From contig NW_024037057.1 of the NCBI RefSeq assembly GCF_015706575.1, forward strand, positions 7,807,203-7,871,202: 64,000 bases of DNA, written 5' to 3'. Below, one piece after another: positions 36,301 to 48,440 of this stretch. The DNA is from Patiria miniata. Taxonomy: Eukaryota; Echinodermata; Asteroidea; Valvatida; Asterinidae. How positions within the stretch are numbered: the first letter of the stretch is position 1; every line of letters begins with the position of its first letter. A model generated the notes under the pieces. That model was given only the letters and a program-made list of their open reading frames with translations. It made no database searches and was not told where the DNA came from. The position numbers were made by a program, and so were the translations under genes.

Positions 36301-39300
36301 TGACGTCACCAATTCGATAAAATGGCATCGGATCCGGCGTCAAATTCGGACAACGCTTGCAAATTGACGGAAAATCTACAATGATTCAGTTTTGCCAAAA
36401 ATTCCCATGCAATTGACGCTTACAGGCTGACCGATTTCAGTCATCGTATTCTACTGCCTCTAAAGCCTCTTTCCTTGTACACTTGGAAGAACCTTATTAG
36501 AAACTGCATGCATAATATGCTATTGTATATAAGCTGACTTTGACAATTTTTTCTGCAAGTTATCAATTTCATAACGAATAATAGTTATTCCAAAATGTCA
36601 TTCGACCGATCTTCCAAAATTTCAATTTAACAACCAATCAAACTCTATTGATCACAACAGGCAATTGAAAATCAACCGATTCAATCATGTCAGAGGTTGT
36701 GTTTATTTTTGCCATCACTCTTCCGATTATGTTTTGCCAAAAATAATATTTAAAAAAATCTGTGTTTATTTATTGATAAAAAGAACAAATATGTTCCCGT
36801 CTCGTCCAAATGTATCCACTATTTTTTTTTACCACCAAGCGACGACGTTTGCGGAACTATCATTTTGATTCCCTTTCGCTTGTCTGTCAATAAACGACTC
36901 GGGACTTTCACTCGTGTTTCCCAGCCGGTTCCTTATCGTCCATCCAAGATGTTGCATCACACACGCCGTGTATTCCTTTGGATTGAATTACATTTTCGTG
37001 TCGTAGTTTTGTTGAGAGTATCATTTTCGTTAGCAGTGGATATTCAAGTTGCCACATGTACTGGAGACTTGACGCGCTTAACTTCCGCATGCAAAGCCAC
37101 GTGTGAAGTATGTGCTTATTTCGATATGGGCACTACGACTGTTCACCATAATTATGTCCACATTTTACGACACCCATAAAAATAACCTTATAGTGTTTTT
37201 TTTTTGGTCTCAGAAATTCATGAAACGAGTTGCGAGGGGTTTCTGGACACGGAAGTGTCTCTAACAAATATGGGCACAAATATGCTACTTGCTATGGTGC
37301 CAGCTGACCTAAATGTTCATGCGAGAATGGGTGACATTTTGTGCCTATAGGGCACCAGCTATCGACGTTCGTCACTGGTACCCACCGTTGCCAGTAATAT
37401 TCTGAATACTGGGAAGAAAAGGCATAATGCTATCCCTACAATCTCTATCCCCATGGCTTACTTTATTTTCAACCTCGTTCCAAAAGTGAAAAACCAGGTA
37501 GTGGTGTAAGCGGACTGCTCAACACCCTGGGAACGAGGTTGATACCGCCATGAACAACGTAACGCGCGGTCGTTTCGTGCGCATGCGTCGTGCGCATGCG
37601 CAATCGTAACTTAGGAAACAAAGTCTGGTTTGTTGAGGACGGCTCAAAGATATTACAGTTTACATGAGTGTCAGAACTACTGCAGCTTCGGAAGCTAAAT
37701 GTCGTTAGCTTCGCAATTTGTTCAGTAAGAGTATGTCTGCGTGACATGAAGCACAACTTTGAATATCTATCTGTTTCAGTACGTTATATCCGCACGTGCA
37801 ATGTCCATAACACAAAACTGCATGTAAAGACGTGTTTGTTATCGTCAAGAACAGGCGGATATCGAGACGCGAATTCAATCATTGCATTACTTATTATAGC
37901 TTTAGCAACTGCTTTCACTCTTGAGCAACCAACAAAAAGATATGCCATTGCTGCTCTTTCAGTTTCTGTTTGCCATAAGAATGCAATAACAAGGACATTC
38001 AATCGGTATGGAAAGTTCGTTGAATTTCTCTCTTTTATTAATTTCGGAACGTTTTAATTGAATGGTGCAATCACTGCAATACAATAGTTTACTTCATCAC
38101 AATTCAAAACAAGTCAAATTCATCTTCTCAATACGTACATAAAAGTACACATATCAAAACACATAATAATTTTACAAAACCTAAGAAAAACAAAGATATT
38201 AAAACACCAGTAAACTATCCCTACTTTGGCAAAATAAAGTGTTAAAAAAAAGGTAAGAATCTATTAAAAAAAAAAAGCTTCTTACTGTAAAAAACAATTT
38301 TGCCTGCCGAATGTGGCTTTAACTATTACTTATCCTTTCTTCCCGAAACAAAACAAGGAGATCTGGAGAAAGTAGTCTATATATTCACGTCCAGAGAATT
38401 GAATTCATGACTTTTTACATAATGTGCGCTTTCTTATGGGATATTGGCGTCTGGCGTACGTCCCCACTTAAGTTCGCATGCAAACAAGCGTGACGACATT
38501 ATGTCCAATGGCCACTAATTGGTCGATGTCGGTTCATCGAACTCTCATTCCACCTGTTAGTTTAAAAATGAAGAAAACCCATCATGCAGGCGTTTTATGC
38601 CTGACACAAATGTGGTTTAAACTTCGTTTGAACTCAATGCATCATCTACACAGCGGAAGTGTAGAAATAACAGTCTGCTGGGACAACAACCAGGGCTTCC
38701 TTGTCGATAGAGGGTTAATAACACCTCGTTTCCTGCACGACTTTATACAGGGAATCTCAGTTGCCCTACATACACTGACCTCATTGGTCGGGAAATTGCA
38801 TTCATAAGCATTTAATTTGTACTGAACTCCCAATCAACACGAAATGTTATGAGCAACGGGCAATAAAGGCACCAGACTATAGTATAGGATATAATTAGAC
38901 GTCACAGCAAACGGCTTCAACTAATGATGGCGCCATGGAACGCTAGATATAGCTAAAAACAATTGAAGCAACATGCCCAAATGCTTGCAGGGATGGTGTT
39001 CCAGAAAGTCCCCTACCAATTCAATAAGGCTCAGTACCTTCAGCAATGACTTGAATGTAAATTAACCAAAACACATCTATTTCGTTTCTTGCCTCACTGC
39101 AGAAAGAGTCCCTCATCTGTGGTCTGGTAGCCGTAGCCGTGATGTTCGCGTGTGTGGCTGAGGCAGGGACCATCAAGCGAGGCGCTAGCGACTCCGCCTT
39201 CAACAAGCCCCTCCTCACCCCCGAGATCATTCACAACGCTTTTAGCGGTAACGGGAAGAACGATCACGATTCTATCTCTATAAACCACTCGGGCCAGATC

Positions 39301-41982
39301 CCCTCCAACACAAACGCAGACAATTCCCAGGGCATCCCCAGTGGCAACTGGCAGTCCGGGGATGTGTCTCTGTTGCAGAGCGGGAGTGGGAGCGGGCAGC
39401 AGGCCAGCGAGACATCCACTACGGGGAAACGCGCCGCTGGCCCCCACGGAAACCGCCACGACCTGCCCGCCAGGGCCATCTGCCCGTTCGAGTATGTGAA
39501 AGATGAAAATACAGCCAGGTAATTAAAGTCTTCTCCTTTTTTTTTACCCTTGTACTAACATTCTAGATCTCAAAATTTCATTTCGAGTATTTCGCTGTCA
39601 TATCTTAGCAGCACAAACCAATTAAGGCTATAGTGAGCGCTAGTGTCATCTGCAGCGATCTGTCGTGTTTCTTTCAATTCTAAAAAAGAACTCAAAATCA
39701 AAATATTGTCTGGTTTTCCTGGTTATTGAAAATCGACTGGGAATTTATTTAAACATCTAAAGTTTCATACTACAACTAGAAAAATTAGTTGGCTTTGACC
39801 TTAATGTTAATTATTTGCATTACTATTATTTTGTCCTATAGTCAATACTATCGACTGGAAAAATCTAGTCAGATTACGTGATTTTCAGTTGCACCCAGCT
39901 GACGCTGAACAGCTAGTCAAATTTAACTGGTTTCTAGTCAAATCTGGCTAAAGTTTGTTGTTGTTGTTGTTGTTGTCTTTAGAGTGAATGAGTGTAACAC
40001 GCACACCTGAAAATTTGTCGGTATTTCGCATTACAATGCGTGAACTTTTAAGTGCCCCCTCTCTTGTTGACCGCAGCCCAGTGTGTCAATTTCCCCTCCA
40101 AAATGTTAAGCTTCCCCTTTAGAATAAGTCCGGGTTCCTTACAAACAAAATCACTTTCCCAGGAAGGAAGTAGATAGTGTAATTTACGCTTAATGTGCAT
40201 TCATTGTGGAAGTCGGCTACAAGGATCTATATGAGGGTATCCCTGAATCTATTTTCAGATCCAGTTATTTCCTTGCAGTTTTGAGCCACGTGACGAGTGA
40301 AGTCGGAGCTAAATATAGCAGCATTTGCTTCCCCCATTCGGCATCTCTGGGATGGGAAACAAGTGCAATGTATCGGTGTAGCGTTGGTTCAGGGGCTAGA
40401 CGTTGTTGGTTTGATACACGATACTCCGCCGCCGCGAGAGGGCGCTATCACGACCAACCAATATCACCCACGAACTCGTCAGAACAACGTCTAGGGTTGC
40501 AGACCACTCAAAGTCTTCAGTATTTGAGCATGCTGTGGGTCATGAACTGGAGGGTTTGTAAAAAATATGGGCGGAAGCCGTGCACAGGACTGTGAGCTTG
40601 TAGTTCCGTTCAATTTGGATGAAATTGGGGCCCTAAAAGCGCTCTATTTTGCAATGGAGTGTAGGCATTGTTTTTCAAAATGGCGATGGGCTTCAGGACT
40701 ATTTTAAGGGGTGATCATCTTCGGATGGAAATTTCTCCTAAAAGTGATTAGTTGACCCCCCGTAAATTGAAAAGAAAATGAAAGATGATGACATAAGCTT
40801 TAATTTGATGTGTGTCTCGAACACCTTGGAGAGTTGTCAGTATTTTTCCCGAATTTCTGAATTCGGAGCATTTATCATTGGGGTCAATGGAAGTTTATTT
40901 ACTGGTCTGGAACCCTAGGCGCGGACAATTCATACTGGTTGTGCTATGCGCGCGCACCTGTTTGCCCTAATATATGCAGCGCGCATTCAAAACAAATCAT
41001 AGTAGTTATCGCTGAGGTGGGTAATCGTGTATCAAACCATGGCAACGTCTAGCCCCTAGACTAGTGAAGCGTTAACATCCGACTTCACAAAATATAGACT
41101 CGCAGTATTGCGCATGCGTATAGGTATGATAATTAGGAGAGTGACTGGTCACGTGCGAGGGATTAACCAATAATAGGTAAAAGGAGTCCAATTTTCACAG
41201 GAGTCGGCTGATTTGCCCAAAGCTACTTTTAATCGGCCATCAGCCTGGGGGTTGGTCGCTATCAAAATGAGGGGAATAATGCTCCGTTGTGATTTTTGGT
41301 AATGTATGCATGCACCCCCTGTAGTTGGACAAGATGTGAGAGCATTGCAGCGCGGCAGCTTTTTGGGTGCTATCCCTTTTTGAAGAAAAAAAGTGGCAGC
41401 CATAACATGCTTGTTACCCACAATTAGTCCATTTCAAGCATATTGGCGGCCATTTTGAAAATAAAAATGAAAATGATAACACCCCAAAACTTCCAGCGCT
41501 TACACTACAAAGCTACCACACATTTTCAAATTCTAGATGTGTATACCTTGCCAAAACAATTGCATTTATAATTAAGAACATTGCTCTTTTCGATCATTTG
41601 ATACCGGTGGCCCAATTTTTTGACCGAAACTGATAGCTTATCCCATTGATCTCCACATGGAGATCAATGGCCTATCCGTAAAGCGGATTTACCCTTCCCA
41701 GCGACCTGTTTGCGGGTTGGGGAGGGGGAGGGGGGAGGGGTAGAACCGAATGCTGTCCGTTGCACGGAGACCACAATGATGCAATGTGGGGAAACACAAC
41801 TTTTCCATTAACACTTGTTCTCCTCCCACCTTAACCCCTAGGAGACCTGCTCAATTGATGGTCGCTAAGGCAACCCCTGGCAGTGCCAAGTGCCTCGACC
41901 CCAACTCGGGTAAACCCGCGAATCAGGGCAGTTGTGTAATCGTGAATTACTCCATCCAGGTGCAAATGAATAACACGGGAAG
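33317..41982 (+). CDS. IL-17-like cytokine A, exons 1-3; terminal exon unresolved
   Basis: Predicted secreted cystine-knot cytokine of the IL-17 family. Exons: 33317-33334 (six codons, phase 0), 39103-39518 and 41842-41982, both ending in phase 2, as in gene B. Residues 1-27 form a signal peptide whose hydrophobic core lies in exon 2. A Ser/Gly/Asn-rich linker with a GKR dibasic site follows, then the IL-17 entry motif ICPFEYVKDENTAR (132-145). Exon 3 gives RPAQLMVAK, then KCLDPNSG (Cys 162) and SCVIVNYSIQVQ (Cys 176), fitting the core of invertebrate IL-17s with a CLDP motif. The usual CRC stretch is absent. The last exon should carry a C-x-C motif but none was found with a good splice site. 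Candidates: 43027-43264, 49127-49259 and 49527-49626. If none is used, the gene may be diverged or defective. Confidence 0.78.
33446..33643. mobile_element. Miniature inverted-repeat element in gene A intron 1
   Basis: Arms of about 55 bp: AGCGTTTAGCAATTATAACA at the left is matched, inverted, by TTAATTGCTAAACACAGT at the right, with AAACATGTTTA shared inside. It lies about 110 bp after exon 1. Confidence 0.8.
33644..36192 (+). other. Gene A intron 1, left part
   Basis: AT-rich intron sequence; apart from the minisatellite at 34773-35035 no defined feature or gene was recognised. Confidence 0.6.
34773..35035 (+). repeat. GACTTGTGATT minisatellite, third locus
   Basis: Degenerate copies of GACTTGTGATT, as in the kinase intron-6 array at 9110-9595 but about 25 kb away, in intron 1 of gene A. 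Confidence 0.9.
36193..36308 (+). promoter_or_regulatory. Candidate intronic enhancer: nuclear-receptor DR1/palindrome plus CRE
   Basis: AGGTCATGACCTTTGACC (36193-36210) combines an inverted AGGTCA repeat with a DR1-type TGACCTTTGACC (HNF4/RXR-like). A 12-bp palindrome GGTGACGTCACC (CRE core 36301-36308) lies about 90 bp downstream. Both are in gene A intron 1. Activity is inferred only. Confidence 0.45.
36309..39102 (+). other. Gene A intron 1, right part
   Basis: Contains a short element with CAACCTCGTTCC inverted ends at about 37466-37545, directly followed by NRF1-like TGCGCATGCGCA at 37591-37602. Longer open frames around 36865 and 37668 resemble no known family. The acceptor is at 39101-39102. 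Confidence 0.6.
37466..37545. mobile_element. Very short inverted-repeat element, CAACCTCGTTCC ends
   Basis: TCAACCTCGTTCC at the left is matched by GGAACGAGGTTGA at the right, about 80 bp in total. No coding capacity; superfamily not assigned. Confidence 0.65.
39519..40295 (+). other. Gene A intron 2, left part
   Basis: Intron after donor GTAATT at 39519; a GTT microsatellite is near 39955-39977. Nothing else recognised. Confidence 0.6.
40296..41105. mobile_element. Fold-back element, about 800 bp, in gene A intron 2
   Basis: Inverted arms: 40296-40428 (AGTGAAGTCGGA, GGGGCTAGACGTTG, GGTTTGATACACGAT) and 41021-41105 (ATCGTGTATCAAACC, CAACGTCTAGCCCC, TCCGACTTCACA). The 590-bp interior has no coding frame of note. 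The family is not assigned. Confidence 0.8.
41640..41760. repeat. Fragment related to the inverted-repeat element at 43801-44460
   Basis: TGGAGATCAATGG and CCCAGCGACCTGTTTGCGGG here match blocks in the right arm at 44367-44480, in another order and spacing. Confidence 0.55.
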
Positions 41983-42126
41983 GTAATTATAGCGTTCTGA
42001 AATCTTCTGTGATATTGTTGCAATTATGCACACAATGTAATGATTTTCGACCTATCAATATTTGGCCTGATTCTCGAACTATTGAGCGCGCTATACATCG
42101 CGACGCCATTCTAGGACTATGAGCAG

Positions 42127-42460
42127 ACCTGGGCCAAGTTTGGGCAACGGACCATTTATAGTCGACTAGTGGTTGATTTGTGACGTACCTTACGCCTGCG
42201 CACTGATAGCAACGTGCGATCGTCCCTAGCGTAACACTGGTCAAAATGTCATCGCAAAACTTCTGGATCCTGGCTCTCTGCTAGCGTCGCGCGCGGCTAT
42301 TGGTTACCAGAGATACAACCAGCCCCAGTAGGTAATTGGTTCCAAATAGTCGACTATGTAGAGTAAACCACCGTCGACTAGACAGAGTTCGGGCAAGCAT
42401 TAGTCGAACTATGGTTAACCATTGGTCAACTATAGTCCTTGCGCGAATTTGGCCCGGTAT
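42127..42460. mobile_element. Miniature element with ACCTGGGCCAAGTTTGGGC-type ends
   Basis: The left end ACCTGGGCCAAGTTTGGGCA is matched, inverted, by the right end TGCGCGAATTTGGCCCGGT. The interior has repeated TAGTCGACTA motifs. About 330 bp, non-coding; the right end is directly followed by the element at 42486. Confidence 0.7.
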
Positions 42461-42485
42461 GATCCAAGAATAATTGATGCATGTG

Positions 42486-42797
42486 CATGGGCGTCGCCAG
42501 TCGTGGGATCCCTTCCCCCCGAGAAGCAAAAGAAAAAGAAAAAAAGGGGAAAAACACGAGTCTCGACAAAATTGGGGAAAAAATAGAAAAGAAAAAAAGG
42601 TGTGAGGTCATACTGCTGTTAATTTTATACACATGTGACAAACTGGGCATCCGCAGGGTTGTCAGTGGGGGTGGGGTGCATGTGGGCAACTATCGAAAGA
42701 ATGATAAATTGAGAATATGCTAGCAAATGTACGAAGATTGGGGGGGGGGGAGATTGATTCCCCCCCCCCCCCCCAACAAAAACCGGTGACGCCCATG
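42486..42797. mobile_element. hAT-like miniature element with CATGGGCGTCGCC ends and 8-bp duplication
   Basis: Terminal repeats CATGGGCGTCGCCAG and GGTGACGCCCATG, flanked by TGCATGTG (42478-42485) and CGCATGTG (42798-42805), an 8-bp duplication with one mismatch. Internal blocks match the element at 29674-29963 in reverse orientation. Confidence 0.85.
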
Positions 42798-43448
42798 CGC
42801 ATGTGTTGCTTATGCGATTTCCCATATTCACGAGGTGTGATGTCAATTTACAGACAGTAGCCGCAATGCCACAGCTATTTCAGCACCAACATATTGTCAT
42901 TATTGCAGATTTTGCTGTCATTTAATCATCCTTTCTGTGGTGATTCATTATTGTGTCAGTAAAATGACAATAAACCAATCGGCCAACTTTTCGGCCAAGC
43001 TGTTTTCAAGTTAATTGACATTCCAGCAACAGCGCCCTCAGTTTTCAGGCAAAGCACGGAGAAATTCTCACGAGTGTTATGGTTGTTGTTTCCCATTGCT
43101 TAGCTGGAGAGACGAGACTATTGAAATTGCCGTGGCCAGAGTATGCGTTCTGGACAAAGAGGACTAGAGGACGGACGAGTATCGCCGAAAGAGGGCGCCA
43201 CTCAGGTCTACATGACGGGCAATATGCGCGGGTTTTCACGAGAGGTCGTGTTGGCGGGTAACTTTTTTGCCCCTCCATATTTTAATTTCTTCAAAAGTCT
43301 GCGATTTAGCAAGATATTAAAATGTGCAGGGAAAACGTGAGTGCAATTCGCTTCAGAAAACCGCGAGAATCGATTCAGGACTGCTTGAAGAGACACTGCA
43401 ATTAAATGAAACATTTTATAATATTTATGGAGAAAAAAATATCGCCGC

Positions 43449-43471
43449 TATTTATTTATTTATTTATTTAT
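43449..43471 (+). promoter_or_regulatory. Overlapping AU-rich element run (ATTT repeats)
   Basis: Five overlapping ATTTA pentamers containing the TTATTTATT nonamer, followed within 110 bp by two more ATTTA-bearing stretches. In cytokine mRNAs such class II AU-rich elements drive mRNA decay. It could mark a gene A 3' UTR, or be a plain microsatellite. Confidence 0.4.
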
Positions 43472-43800
43472 GAAGTAAATAACGAGTGTGTATGGGATGT
43501 GTGTGCATATATGTCAAGGAAATGTGTATATTTTTACATGATGAAATATTTATTCTATGCAGCTATTTATTGATAGAATATAAAGTCAACGTATACTTGC
43601 CAAAGTCGTGAAGGTACCTCAGTTAAAGAGAGAGGTGTTTTTAAATTTATAGGATGCCAACTTGTATTTTATTGACTTTTAAAAAAAATGTTAACTATAC
43701 ATTTTTCAGAATTTTGACAATGATGCAAATTGTGTAGCTTAGCGAATGAACAACAAGTGTAAACAGTCGTAGATCATTTACATTGAAGGCATGCACTGAG

Positions 43801-44460
43801 CTTGCGCAGTGTTGGATCCGTGCACGCGAGTGCGCCCTCAGCGATTAGAAAGGGAGAGTGGGGGAGATCATTTGCTCGTATCCCCCGCCCTGCAAACAGG
43901 ACGCTGGGATACTCTGATAAGCTTCACAAATCGTGTGAAGGAAGTGGCCTATGACCTATGTTTAAAGCATCTGGCTGCAGCTGTTCAAAACCGCAGTTAG
44001 ACAATGTGCGCAAATGCTATCCGAAAACGTCCCATAGAATTGCGTACATTCCATACCGGATGTGATTTCTGTTTCATTGCGGACCATGTGGACAAAATTT
44101 TGAGCGTTGCATAATGCAATCCGGCCGTTCGTGATTCGAAACGGAGCCTGAGTGAGTGACGGGAATTGTAAATTAACAACACAGAGAAGTTTTACAGAAT
44201 TATGGCGCTTTTCAACGAGAAAAAACATCTCTAAACTGGAATAAAAGAGTAATGAATCAGTCTTAACGGCCGTTTCAAACCTTGCAGAGTCATGACCTTG
44301 ATGACGTGCAGGTCACTGGCCACGCAAAATCCAACCAATCAGAGTGTGAATTCATCAGAATATCCCAGCGTCCTGTTTGCAGGGCGGGGGTACGAGCGAA
44401 GGGAGATCACAGGAAGGGAGACAGGGACGCTCACGTGAGGGCGCTGTGGCCATTGGTATC
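43801..44460. mobile_element. Inverted-repeat element, about 650 bp
   Basis: Left arm (43850-43920, with GCCCTGCAAACAGGACGCTG) is matched inverted by the right arm (44352-44420, with CAGCGTCCTGTTTGCAGGGC). The match extends weakly outward. The interior is non-coding. Confidence 0.75.
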
Positions 44461-45884
44461 CACTGTGGAGATCAATGGCTGTGGCTTGATGTCAATTCAC
44501 AATAAGTCTTGCATAATTGGTTCATGCTTTGCGCGCGAACGGTAGCCGTTCCGCGCAGACGTTGAGCCCCGTCCACGGACCTTTTGAAATTGTATTTTTC
44601 TTTAAAGCGCCCTCTCTTGAACGTGCACGAAGCCAATACAGTAGGTAATAATGCGCGCATGATGAACGCGCGGGTGGGAATGCAAACCGATCAGAAACGA
44701 CAAAGCAACAAAACGACTGACGAACAGAAAATTAAAATGTAAACAAATATACAGAAGATAAACAGAAGACAGCAGTAAACAAACATTAAGAAAGGCTTCC
44801 TCTTTTCGAACTGAGAAGATTATAAACGGACAGATTTTGGCACATTTTGTGCAAACGAACCTGCCATTATCTACATGTTCAACTATATCCCCTTAACTCT
44901 GTTTTAAAAAGTATTCCAATGTAGTTCCTCAAACACGCAGAACTAACTAACACAACCGTAGGGTACGTAGATACTAAATATACAGGTACAACGATTACAA
45001 AATGTAGAAAACAAAGTGAGTGGAGCTGATTTGGTAGTTTTATTTTTTGATGTTTGCAAATGTTGTATTTTCCCTTTAAAATGCCTAAGACTAAAACAGT
45101 ATTTGCGTGCGCAAAATGATATTTTCAGCCGATTTTTTTTTGGCTTGAAAACGCAGTAGTGACCGTGTCACGTGCTTGTTACCGTGTTTGCTAGTAGCAA
45201 ATTATGTAAAATTTAGTTTGTATAAGATAACTATTTCTATATATATATATATATTTCAAATTCGTTTATAAATTGAAAAAAATACCGCAAACTTTGTACA
45301 TTTCTTATAATTTGAACAATTCCCATTTTATGAAAGTTAGGAATACCTCAAATATTATTTAAGTTATTAAATATATCAGCTATAAGTAAATATACAAAGC
45401 CTAACTAACTAGTATACGCAATTTTGTGCGTGGTATTTGCAACATAGCTTCATTTGATACTTATTTATGTCCAAAACTATTCACGAAAGTACTAGCCTAA
45501 TAATTTATGGACTTATTCCTCGGTGGGTTTTGCGAAAATATAAATAATAAAGAGTATTTTTAATGAAATAATGCAGCCAAAGGACAGGTTGTGAAAATGT
45601 TATTGTTCTGCATTGTATAATGAGGAGAATAAAATTGTGCTGCAAAAAAAAAACGTTTTTCGTCCATAAATCTTCTTCGTATTGTTGCGTGAATCTGTGC
45701 CATTCTTTGGCTTGATAGGTTAAATGCGCCAACTATTAATGATTTTTTTGATCAAATTATGAAATATTTGATGATAAGGCTCAATTTGTCCATCCGATGT
45801 TAGTCAAGAAGAAATTTTTAAAGATAGCTTGAAGGTGGAATTTACTCTTTCTTTTTTTAAAATTTACATATTCACTGGGAAGCT

Positions 45885-46190
45885 GTGGTCCAATGGTTAC
45901 AGTTCAAATTATTTCAATTCAGTTTTATTTCATAATTTCCATAATGACCACAAATAAACATAAAACATACAAGTAAATAACAAAGATAAATCGAAAGCAA
46001 AGAAGTGATGAGGAAGGTGCTAGAATTCGACTCATGTAAAACGGGGAACATAGGGCTTGTGCTCTTAGGCGAGACACTTTATTACAATTTTCTCTCCACC
46101 CAGGGGTACAAAATGGGTAGAGACAAAAAATACACTGATCTCCAGCTGCTACATAAAGTGGTCTCATTGCCTGATGAGCAGGGGTAATAA
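45885..46190 (+). repeat. Broken tRNA-derived SINE
   Basis: A-box-like TGGTCCAATGG near 45889 and a following GTTCAAATT, then after about 110 bp the SINE body block GTGCTCTTAGGCGAGACACTT and the tail ACCCAGGGGTACAAAATGGGTA-like stretch. The parts are separated by A/T-rich insertion. Confidence 0.6.
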
Positions 46191-46630
46191 ACAGGGGCAG
46201 AGGAGAGAGCTCTCACGACGGAGGTCTTTACACAATTTTGGGGGCGGAACCAGGTTTGGATCAAGAGGAGGGATTAGCTACTCAGAGGAGGAGGGGTTTG
46301 CAGACATTTCTATTTGTCCGTACTTTTTAATGATTTTTTTAAATTTTTCTTTGCTTACCAAGATGGCGGTTTGGACCCCCTAACTCCCCGCAGATTTGCC
46401 ACTGGCTAGCGTGACCTTCTCAACCGCAACTGGCAGAGGCTCCTCCTCTAATTAGCTTTTAACCAGGGGGAATTTTTTTCTCAGAAATTGAAACATAAAT
46501 CTGCAATAAAATATGCGATATGGCAGAAATCTGCGATAAAAATGTGCGACATGTCAGAAATTTGTGCAGAAATGTCGATGTGTGATGTCCCTTTAGGGCC
46601 ACCACAATGTTGTCCCTCTTCCCTCAGAGC

Positions 46631-46975
46631 CAGTGGCTGTTCTACGGGGGGGGGGGGGGGGGCAGTTAGCCGCCCCAAACAAATTCCATAAAAAAAACCA
46701 TTCACTAGCAAATGTAAGAATGTGACGTACATGCGAACGGGCCTCCCCTAAATAAATAGTCGTCAGAAGGGTGCATTTTATATTAGTTAATATAATGTGC
46801 CTGATTGTAGGATTTTATCAGCGCCACCCCCCCCCCCACCCCCTATTGAGTTTCGGAGGCCTAAGTGTCCAGAGAAAATAACTGGTCTACATTTAAGCAC
46901 GCCTCCCTGCCAAAAGTTCTAGATCCACCCTGCTAGCCCCCCAGAAATATTGGCTCTAGAACCGCGCTTGCTCGC
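46631..46975. mobile_element. Truncated hAT-type non-autonomous element, same family as 62628-63411
   Basis: Begins CAGTGGC plus a 17-base G run and shares AAATAGTCGTCAGAAGGGTG, GTGCCTGATTGTAGGATTTT, TTTCGGAGGCCTAAGTGTCC and TTGGCTCTAGAACCGCGC blocks, in order, with the element at 62628-63411. The right end is missing. Confidence 0.8.
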
Positions 46976-48440
46976 GCTCGGAGTCCAAAACCTGGATACG
47001 CTATAAGTCTTTTGGGCTTGGATTCGGGAGCCGAAGATGAAATCATGCCGAAGCAGCCGAATGCGGAGACGAAGCCGAGTTTTGACAAACGCGGCAGTAA
47101 ACATGAATGAACGGACGGCTCCCGGACTCTGCTATTCATATGGTAATGTGCGTTGGTGGTGGTTTGCTGTTGCTTTTTACTGTTTCACGTACTTTCTATA
47201 GCTGGCTTCACGGTCTATTTCCCAACCAACAACTTCCTTGTAAATTTTTGTTCATGTGATCACTTCGTGATCATGAATTTGTATTACTCCCCCATGAAAC
47301 ATGAACAATAGGCATTACCTTCGTTTTAATCGCTAATAATTCTATTAATTGCACGCCACATGTGAAGATCGGAATGTGTATTGGTCGCTTGGCACTGGTA
47401 CTTTTCCAGGAAGGTTTCCCCGAAAGTTAATTTCCATCTAAAATTCCCCCTCTCAAACCGTCCCCTCACGTTATCGAAGACCGCAATTCTTTGGCCGCAT
47501 ATTATAACTGTTTAACCCTAAAAGGGCCGGGGCGGAATCCCCCCCCCAAAAAAAAAAAACCTTTTTCCCCGATACCCTTGCAAACATTTTCCCGACCCGA
47601 GCTTTCCTGACGTTTTAGCCTCGAGTCTTGCGCATCTTTTGATACCAAAAGCATAAAATTCCGACTGGTCGCTCAGTGAAATTTTGTTCGTGAACACTGA
47701 ATTCCCCATCGTGTAGTGTACACAAAGCAGAATTACCATTGGTACATAATAAGCCATAATTCCAAAAACCCTTTAACCTATAGTCATGAAATTTCTTGCG
47801 TATATTTCTATTAAGTTGTGCTGCGCTTGCACCGAGATCTGGGGGGGGGGGGGGGGGGGCTGTGAGTGTCACAATAACCCGGCTCCTTTAGGGTTAAACC
47901 AAATTTGAAAGCAAAACGAAAGCAAAAAGTGTATTCATTTTCTCTCCACTAGGATCCAGACTTTGAAATCCCCCTGTTAAAATATGTAGCACGGACTCAA
48001 AATAATGATTGAATGGAATGTCTTTCCTTTCGACCTGCACATTCAAAGCGTCCAATACTGATCCGCTTTCTTTCTCATCTCAAATAACAGATCCAGGAAC
48101 TAGGAGGTAGGTTTAGTCAACATCTTCTTCCACTTCTATAACCAGGATCTCCCTCTCCAGTCCCCCCACCCGAGATGACAGCATCGACAGAATCGTATCA
48201 TAACTATTCGCATATCAACAGTTTCTCGTACTTGGCACTTACACATTTTCAGGAGGAAAAAAAGTATTCCAAAAAAAAAGGTGTCATGCGATCACGATTC
48301 TACAAACTTTCCCGAAAGAAGTTTTCATTTTATTTTCCAGTTCGTCTGGTCTTGCAAGCTGTTTTTTTTAATTTAAAACATAAATTTGAGGCTGGACGGA
48401 TGAAATGGGAACCAGACGTTAGAAAAAAGTTGCCATAAGA
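46976..48440. other. Interval without recognised gene
   Basis: Contains a 19-base G run (47841-47859). A cysteine-rich short frame at 47790-47850 is out of phase with gene A. Nothing else recognised. Confidence 0.55.

Noticed and set aside
37668-38057. 129-codon open frame in gene A intron 1
   Set aside because: No recognisable family; no supporting promoter or splice signals.
43809-44000. C-T-R-V-R-P motif resembling the IL-17 ending CTCVRP
   Set aside because: Lies in the arm of an inverted-repeat element, with an upstream stop and no in-phase acceptor.
46530-46600. Short frame with C-R-C-V before a stop
   Set aside because: Acceptors are out of phase and the sequence is a local GCAGAAATCTGCGATA-type repeat.
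47790-47880. Frame with L-C-C-A-C as a possible gene A last exon
   Set aside because: The only nearby acceptor joins in the wrong phase and no Pro motif follows.
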